Part shown: positions 14,841 to 18,465 of the stretch, one piece after another
How the letters are laid out: the number at the start of each line of letters is the position of its first letter
Numbering within the stretch: the stretch's first letter is position 1
Source of the DNA: PS1 clade bacterium
Lineage (GTDB): Bacteria > Pseudomonadota > Alphaproteobacteria > RS24
Assembly: GCA_016779015.1 (NCBI GenBank)
Contig: JADHOK010000016.1
Span: forward strand, 1-18,465
Length of the DNA stretch: 18,465 nt
Reading direction: 5' to 3'
Program-made: the position numbers and the translations under genes
The notes under the pieces: generated by a model
The model's database searches: none
Told to the model about the DNA's origin: nothing
What the model saw: only the letters and a program-made list of their open reading frames with translations

Positions 14841-15536
14841 TTAATCGTCTTTCTCTTCCTCATTGTCGCTTGACTCTTGTTCAGCTTCTTCTGCCGTCTC
14901 ATCAGCAGCCGTCTCTTCTTCAGGGGCAGCTTCTTCTTCGGGGGCAGCTTCTTCGCTGGTCTCTTGCGTGGCTTCTTCAGACAAGTCGACGTCCACGCCT
15001 TCTTCGAAAACTTCTTCGACGGCGATGGTGTCTTCTTCGTCAACTTGCTCGGCAGTGACATCCTCACCGGCGGCTTGGCGCTCGGCTTCATCTTGCGTGC
15101 GCGCCACATTGACGGTCACGGTCGAGGTCACTTCCGGATGCAACACCACATTGACTTCGTGCAGACCCAGAATTTTGATCGGTTGTGCCAGCACCACCTG
15201 ATTACGGGCCGTCTCGAAACCGTTTTCGGTCAGCAATTCGGCGATATCGCGCGTTGTCACCGAGCCATAAAGCTGGCCGGTATCGCCGGACTGGCGAATG
15301 ACCACAAAGCTTTCACCATTCAGTTTGCCGTCGACGGCTTCGGCGTCGCTTTTGCGTTCCAGATTGCGCGCTTCCAACTGCGCGCGGTCTTCTTCAAACC
15401 GCACGAGATTGGCTTTATTGGCGCGCAGTGCTTTACCCTGCGGCAGCAGATAATTGCGGGCATAGCCGTCTTTCACAGTCACGACGTCGCCCATTTGACC
15501 AAGCTTTGCAATGCGTTCCAGCAATACAATTTGCAT
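14841..15536 (-). CDS. rplI: 50S ribosomal protein L9 with long acidic C-terminal tail
   Basis: A 231-residue protein. Residues 1-148 are a complete L9: the N-terminal rRNA-binding domain with GDVVTVKDGYARNYLLPQGKA, the connecting helix, and the C-terminal domain with SVTTRDIAELL. Residues 149-231 form an extra tail made almost wholly of Glu, Asp, Ala, Thr and Ser, with no Lys or Arg between Arg153 and Lys229. Inside it, an AAPEEE unit repeats. Bacterial L9 is usually about 150 residues, so the tail is an extension rather than part of the fold. The ATG has a GAGGAG site 7 bases upstream that overlaps the stop of the DUF2232 gene. Confidence 0.95.
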   Translation of the reverse strand: MQIVLLERIAKLGQMGDVVTVKDGYARNYLLPQGKALRANKANLVRFEEDRAQLEARNLERKSDAEAVDGKLNGESFVVIRQSGDTGQLYGSVTTRDIAELLTENGFETARNQVVLAQPIKILGLHEVNVVLHPEVTSTVTVNVARTQDEAERQAAGEDVTAEQVDEEDTIAVEEVFEEGVDVDLSEEATQETSEEAAPEEEAAPEEETAADETAEEAEQESSDNEEEKDD

Positions 15537-15540
15537 GTTC

Positions 15541-16476
15541 TTACTCCTCGTCCCCTTCTGCGTCAGATGGCTTGTCAGGGCGCCGGTTCAGCCCGCGAAA
15601 ATCAAAGCGGGTATCCAGCAATCCCATTAGGCTGATGGGGATAATCACCCAGGCCATCACGAAAATCAGGAAGTAAAGCACGGCGAGCATAAAGCCACGC
15701 CCATTCCAGTGGCGGGAAATAGCATGAATAATCGCTAAACCCAATAAAAAATATGCGGCCAAAATTGAGGCCGCCAGTGCCGCGCTCAGCGTCGCCAGCC
15801 AGCCCGAAGCCAGCATCGCGCCGGCCATGAAAATCGCCAGCGGCCCGACCAGCCAAATCGGCAATTGCAAACGGAAATAATTATCCTGCGGGCGCAGATT
15901 GCGTTTCACCCGCACCAGCAATGCTTGCGCCAATTGCAGATTGCCCAGCAAAATAAGCGGCCAGCTGGCAAAGCCGGTGATCAGCATCACATTGGCAATC
16001 CACAGCATTTCTTCCTGCGAGGAAATGCCATAGACCTGCACCAGTGCGTTGCGCACTTCGGGCGCTTGCTGAATGGCATTGGCAAAAGATTGCGGCAGGC
16101 CTTCAGAGCCGCCGGTAATGAAGAATATCAAGATAGTGCCAATACCGGTCATCGCCAGCGCCAGCACAATCATTTGCGTTAACGGGAAGAAAAAAAACTT
16201 GCCGTCAGCCGTCTGCCGCGACAATAACCCTTGCCGCACCAGCACCAATGTCGGTGCCAGAAATGTAATAGCGAACACAATCGCCAGAGGCGGCGACAGA
16301 ATAATCGCCGTCAACACCGCTGCGACCACGGCCGTGATGACGGCTTGTGTGATCCCGAAAGACAGGCCGATAGCGGCAATCGGCAACGGCGCGAAAGGCA
16401 TAAAAACAAGTGCGGCGAACAGCACGAAACTGCCGATCGCCGCAAACACTATTCGTAATAATTGGGTATTGGCCAT
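15541..16476 (-). CDS. DUF2232 family inner-membrane protein
   Basis: A 311-residue polytopic membrane protein of unknown function. About eight hydrophobic segments are visible from residue 8 to 285, and the C-terminus ends in an Arg/Asp/Glu-rich cytoplasmic tail (about 290-311). DUF2232 proteins are found between rpsR and rplI in many alphaproteobacteria, exactly as here. That position is the main support for the name. The gene starts 30 bases after the rpsR stop, and its own stop sits four bases before the rplI start, so it is co-transcribed with ribosomal protein genes. The Shine-Dalgarno is weak, which would limit expression relative to its neighbours. Confidence 0.85.
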   Translation of the reverse strand: MANTQLLRIVFAAIGSFVLFAALVFMPFAPLPIAAIGLSFGITQAVITAVVAAVLTAIILSPPLAIVFAITFLAPTLVLVRQGLLSRQTADGKFFFFPLTQMIVLALAMTGIGTILIFFITGGSEGLPQSFANAIQQAPEVRNALVQVYGISSQEEMLWIANVMLITGFASWPLILLGNLQLAQALLVRVKRNLRPQDNYFRLQLPIWLVGPLAIFMAGAMLASGWLATLSAALAASILAAYFLLGLAIIHAISRHWNGRGFMLAVLYFLIFVMAWVIIPISLMGLLDTRFDFRGLNRRPDKPSDAEGDEE

Positions 16477-16506
16477 ATCTATCAGGGGCCGAACCCGCTG
16501 ACCGCC

Positions 16507-16743
16507 TTACTGGTCAACCGTATAAGGCATCAACGCCAGAAAACGCGAACGCTTGATGGCGCGGGCCAGCTCGCGTTGCTTCTTGGCGGAAACAGCCGTT
16601 ATACGGCGCGGCACAATCTTGCCGCGTTCAGAAACATAACGTTGCAGCAGTCGCGTATCCTTATAGTCAATGACCGGGGCATTGGCGCCCGAAAACGGGC
16701 AGGACTTACGGCGACGGCCGAATGGGCGACGACCTTGGCTCAT
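16507..16743 (-). CDS. rpsR: 30S ribosomal protein S18
   Basis: A 78-residue S18, normal in length. Conserved features are the Arg/Lys-rich start, RRKSCPFSG, DYKDTRLLQRYVSERGKIVPRRITA, and the C-terminal KKQRELARAIKRSRFLALMPY. S18 pairs with S6 in the platform of the small subunit. The ATG overlaps the rpsF stop by four bases (ATGA), so the two partners are translated in coupling, which fits their 1:1 complex. Confidence 0.98.
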   Translation of the reverse strand: MSQGRRPFGRRRKSCPFSGANAPVIDYKDTRLLQRYVSERGKIVPRRITAVSAKKQRELARAIKRSRFLALMPYTVDQ

Positions 16744-17123
16744 GATGCATCCCTTTCGTAATTACCTTCTTCGCGGCGCGCGCTGCGGCGCTCATCGCGG
16801 TTTTTATTACGCATTTGAACCGACTCATCGGTTTCGTGCTCATCGACCCGCAGGGTCATATAGCGAATGATATCGTCATTCAAACTGATGCGGCGCTCCA
16901 GTTCGGAAACCGCTGCATGGTCAGCCTCAATATTGAGCAGCGTGTAATGTCCTTTGCGGTTCTTTTTCAAGCGATAGGCCAAAGATTTCAGCCCCCAATA
17001 TTCGTTTTTGGTTACTTTGCCGCCATTTTCTTCCAGCACGGCTTGCACCATATCAACAAGGCCTTCGACTTGTTGGGCTGAAATATCTTGGCGTGCGATA
17101 AACACATGCTCGTATAGAGCCAT
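16740..17123 (-). CDS. rpsF: 30S ribosomal protein S6
   Basis: A 127-residue S6. The ferredoxin-like fold is recognisable from MALYEHVFIARQDIS, GGKVTKNEYWGLKSLAYRLKKNRKGHY, and the DIIRYMTLRVDE strand. After residue 95 comes a charged Arg/Glu tail ending at 127, a length common in alphaproteobacteria. The ATG is preceded by AAGGAG with a 7-base gap. It is the first gene of a four-gene minus-strand operon, with a structured leader upstream that may respond to the S6-S18 complex. Confidence 0.98.
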   Translation of the reverse strand: MALYEHVFIARQDISAQQVEGLVDMVQAVLEENGGKVTKNEYWGLKSLAYRLKKNRKGHYTLLNIEADHAAVSELERRISLNDDIIRYMTLRVDEHETDESVQMRNKNRDERRSARREEGNYERDAS

Positions 17124-17144
17124 CGCCTCTCTCCTTTTTCTGCG

Positions 17145-17170
17145 TTACCGCCGCACTGAGTGAGCGGTAA
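17145..17170 (-). promoter_or_regulatory. Leader hairpin just upstream of rpsF (candidate S6:S18 site)
   Basis: TTACCGC and GCGGTAA form a 7-bp stem around a 12-base interior. In the transcript orientation that interior can add a short CAC/GTG stem with a TCA loop, leaving T and CG as an internal loop. It ends 9 bases before the rpsF Shine-Dalgarno. Many bacteria carry an RNA motif here that binds the S6-S18 dimer for feedback control; position and a bulged stem fit, but I cannot confirm the consensus. Confidence 0.4.
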
Positions 17171-17186
17171 ATCCTGCCTCAGCGCC

Positions 17187-17224
17187 GAGCCTCTTGCGAG
17201 CTATCTTCCATTTGGGAGAGGCTC
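17187..17224 (-). repeat. Second leader stem-loop upstream of rpsF
   Basis: GAGCCTCT (17187-17194) pairs perfectly with AGAGGCTC (17217-17224) around a 22-base loop. It lies directly 5' of the first leader hairpin in the rpsF transcript, if transcription starts further upstream. The rest of the 279-base gap between rpsF and fabD (17124-17402) holds no gene that I can support. Confidence 0.45.
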
Positions 17225-17348
17225 ACAGACACGCGAGAGCGGAGACAGGGGATACCGGACCATTCCTAAACGCCTGACCATCAAGCGCTCTATCCTTTCA
17301 GCCTCCAGCCGAAAACAATAAAGCGGGTGATACTATGGACGGCAGGGC

Positions 17349-17377
17349 TTGGCAAGAGTGTTTTCGACCTCTAAAAC
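17349..17377 (+). promoter_or_regulatory. Candidate sigma-70-type promoter for fabD
   Basis: TTGGCA (17349-17354) and TAAAAC (17372-17377) are separated by 17 bases and match the -35 and -10 consensus at five and four of six positions. The predicted start lies about 20 bases before the fabD ATG. No other plus-strand promoter looks better in this gap. Confidence 0.4.
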
Positions 17378-17402
17378 GGCCTCAGATGAGAGGGACACCA
17401 TC

Positions 17403-18353
17403 ATGACAAAAGCATTTGTTTTTCCGGGGCAGGGCAGCCAGACCGTTGGCATGGGGCGCGCGCTGGCCGAGACCTATCCGGAAGCCCGCGCCGTCTTCGC
17501 TGCGGTTGACGACGCGCTGTCGCAAAAGCTCTCCGACATTATGTGGGACGGGCCGGAAGACGAATTGACCCTCACCGAAAATGCCCAACCGGCGCTGATG
17601 GCGGTGTCCATGGCCACATTGCGGGTGCTGGAAGCACGCGGATTGGTGCTGGCCGACGCCGCGTCGCATGTCGCCGGACACAGCCTTGGCGAATACACCG
17701 CACTGACCGCAGCCGGTGCGCTGCAATTAGAAGATACGGCGCGGCTGTTGAAATTGCGCGGCCAAGCCATGCAACGCGCTGTGCCGGTCGGCGTTGGGGC
17801 GATGGCAGCGCTACTCGGCCTCGATTTTGACGCCGTTGCTGAGATTGCCGCCGAAGCGGCCTCGAACGATAGCGCCAGCGACGGGGAAATCTGCGCCGCC
17901 GCCAACGACAATGCCAATGGGCAAGTGGTGATATCGGGCCACGCCGCCGCCGTTGCGCGCGCCTGCGACCTCGCCAAAGAGCGCGGTGCCAAGCGGGCCA
18001 TGGAATTGCCGGTTAGCGCGCCATTCCATTGCGCTTTGATGCAACCGGCCGCCGATGAAATGCAGGCGGCTTTGGCCGAAACCGAAATTTCGACCCCGAC
18101 CGTGCCGGTGATTACCAATGTCACCGCCGCCGCCGTCAGCGATGCCGACACCATTCGCGGGCTATTGGTGCAGCAGGTCACCGGTTCGGTGCGCTGGCGC
18201 GAGTCGATGATTTGGGCGGTCGATAATGGCGTCACCGAACTTATTGAATTGGGCGCGGGCAGAGTGCTGACCGGCATGGCCAAGCGCATCGACACGCGCC
18301 TTGCCGCCACGGCGCTGAACACGCCGGAAGATATTGAGACCTTTCTCGCCTGA
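17403..18353 (+). CDS. fabD: Malonyl-CoA:ACP transacylase (FabD)
   Basis: A 316-residue enzyme that moves the malonyl group from CoA to acyl carrier protein, supplying fatty-acid elongation in the cytoplasm. It opens with FVFPGQGSQ, has the nucleophile Ser94 in GHSLGEYTA, Arg119 in KLRGQAM for the malonyl carboxylate, and catalytic His209 in PVSAPFHCALM. The C-terminal VRWRESM and ELGAGRVLTGM blocks complete the family pattern. The frame is open from 17349, but the ATG at 17403 puts the conserved N-terminus at the right place and has an AGAGGGA site 9 bases upstream. fabG follows after 36 bases, the usual fab order. Confidence 0.97.
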   Translation: MTKAFVFPGQGSQTVGMGRALAETYPEARAVFAAVDDALSQKLSDIMWDGPEDELTLTENAQPALMAVSMATLRVLEARGLVLADAASHVAGHSLGEYTALTAAGALQLEDTARLLKLRGQAMQRAVPVGVGAMAALLGLDFDAVAEIAAEAASNDSASDGEICAAANDNANGQVVISGHAAAVARACDLAKERGAKRAMELPVSAPFHCALMQPAADEMQAALAETEISTPTVPVITNVTAAAVSDADTIRGLLVQQVTGSVRWRESMIWAVDNGVTELIELGAGRVLTGMAKRIDTRLAATALNTPEDIETFLA

Positions 18354-18389
18354 TAAAAGCGGCGCATAAAAGCGGCAAAAGGAGCAGCC

Positions 18390-18465
18390 ATGTTTGATTT
18401 AAGCGGAAAAAATGCACTGGTCACCGGCGCCTCGGGCGGTATTGGCCGCGAGATTGCCAAAGCTT
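18390..18465 (+). CDS. fabG: 3-oxoacyl-ACP reductase FabG (partial, cut by window end)
   Basis: Only the first 25 codons are present. They encode MFDLSGKNALVTGASGGIG followed by REIAKA, the start of a Rossmann fold with the TGxxxGIG cofactor motif. A GGAG site lies 7 bases before the ATG. Position right after fabD supports FabG, the NADPH-dependent reductase of fatty-acid elongation, rather than another SDR. The spacer from fabD (18354-18389) contains two copies of ATAAAAGCGGC 13 bases apart, the first beginning on the last base of the fabD stop. Confidence 0.85.
   Translation, partial: MFDLSGKNALVTGASGGIGREIAKA

Noticed and set aside
17474..18460. 328-codon minus-strand frame across fabD
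   Set aside because: Ala/Ser-rich shadow of fabD, whose catalytic motifs are all present on the plus strand.

Overview
The window reads as a core-chromosome segment of an alphaproteobacterium. The evidence is the gene order (rpsF-rpsR-DUF2232-rplI, dnaB-alr, radA, cvpA-purF-SDR; panB-TPR-bamB-der) and a PurF of the alphaproteobacterial type that lacks iron-sulfur ligands. Coding is dense, genes often overlap by 1-4 bases, and codon third positions are GC-rich. I cannot fix the order or family from this sequence alone.

Layout. (1) Bases 104-5053, plus strand: panB (pantothenate), a YfgM-like membrane-anchored TPR protein, bamB (outer-membrane protein assembly), der (ribosome-assembly GTPase), then two small tandem zinc-ribbon-like proteins that look like diverged duplicates. 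A probable intrinsic terminator follows in the convergent gap. (2) Bases 5154-6013, minus strand: a small accessory pair, a 64-residue Cys/His protein and a winged-helix/HNH endonuclease, preceded by two overlapping inverted repeats. (3) Bases 6094-14741, minus strand, a long string transcribed leftwards: dnaB, alr, mlaE-like permease, mlaF-like ATPase, radA, then a 14-bp x 9 minisatellite, then cvpA, purF and a short-chain dehydrogenase. Most junctions overlap or lie within a few bases, so translational coupling is likely. (4) Bases 14841-17123, minus strand: rpsF, rpsR, a DUF2232 membrane protein and rplI, closed by a strong intrinsic terminator just before dnaB. A structured leader precedes rpsF. 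(5) Bases 17403-18465, plus strand: fabD and the start of fabG (fatty-acid synthesis), divergent from rpsF.

The genes serve growth functions: cofactor and fatty-acid supply, envelope assembly and lipid transport, cell-wall D-alanine, ribosome proteins and assembly, replication and repair, and purine synthesis. The parts that standard annotation does not explain are the tandem zinc-ribbon pair, the small-protein/HNH pair, the 9-copy 14-bp array upstream of cvpA-purF, the long acidic tail on ribosomal protein L9, and the structured rpsF leader. I found no tRNA, rRNA, insertion sequence, CRISPR array or prophage.
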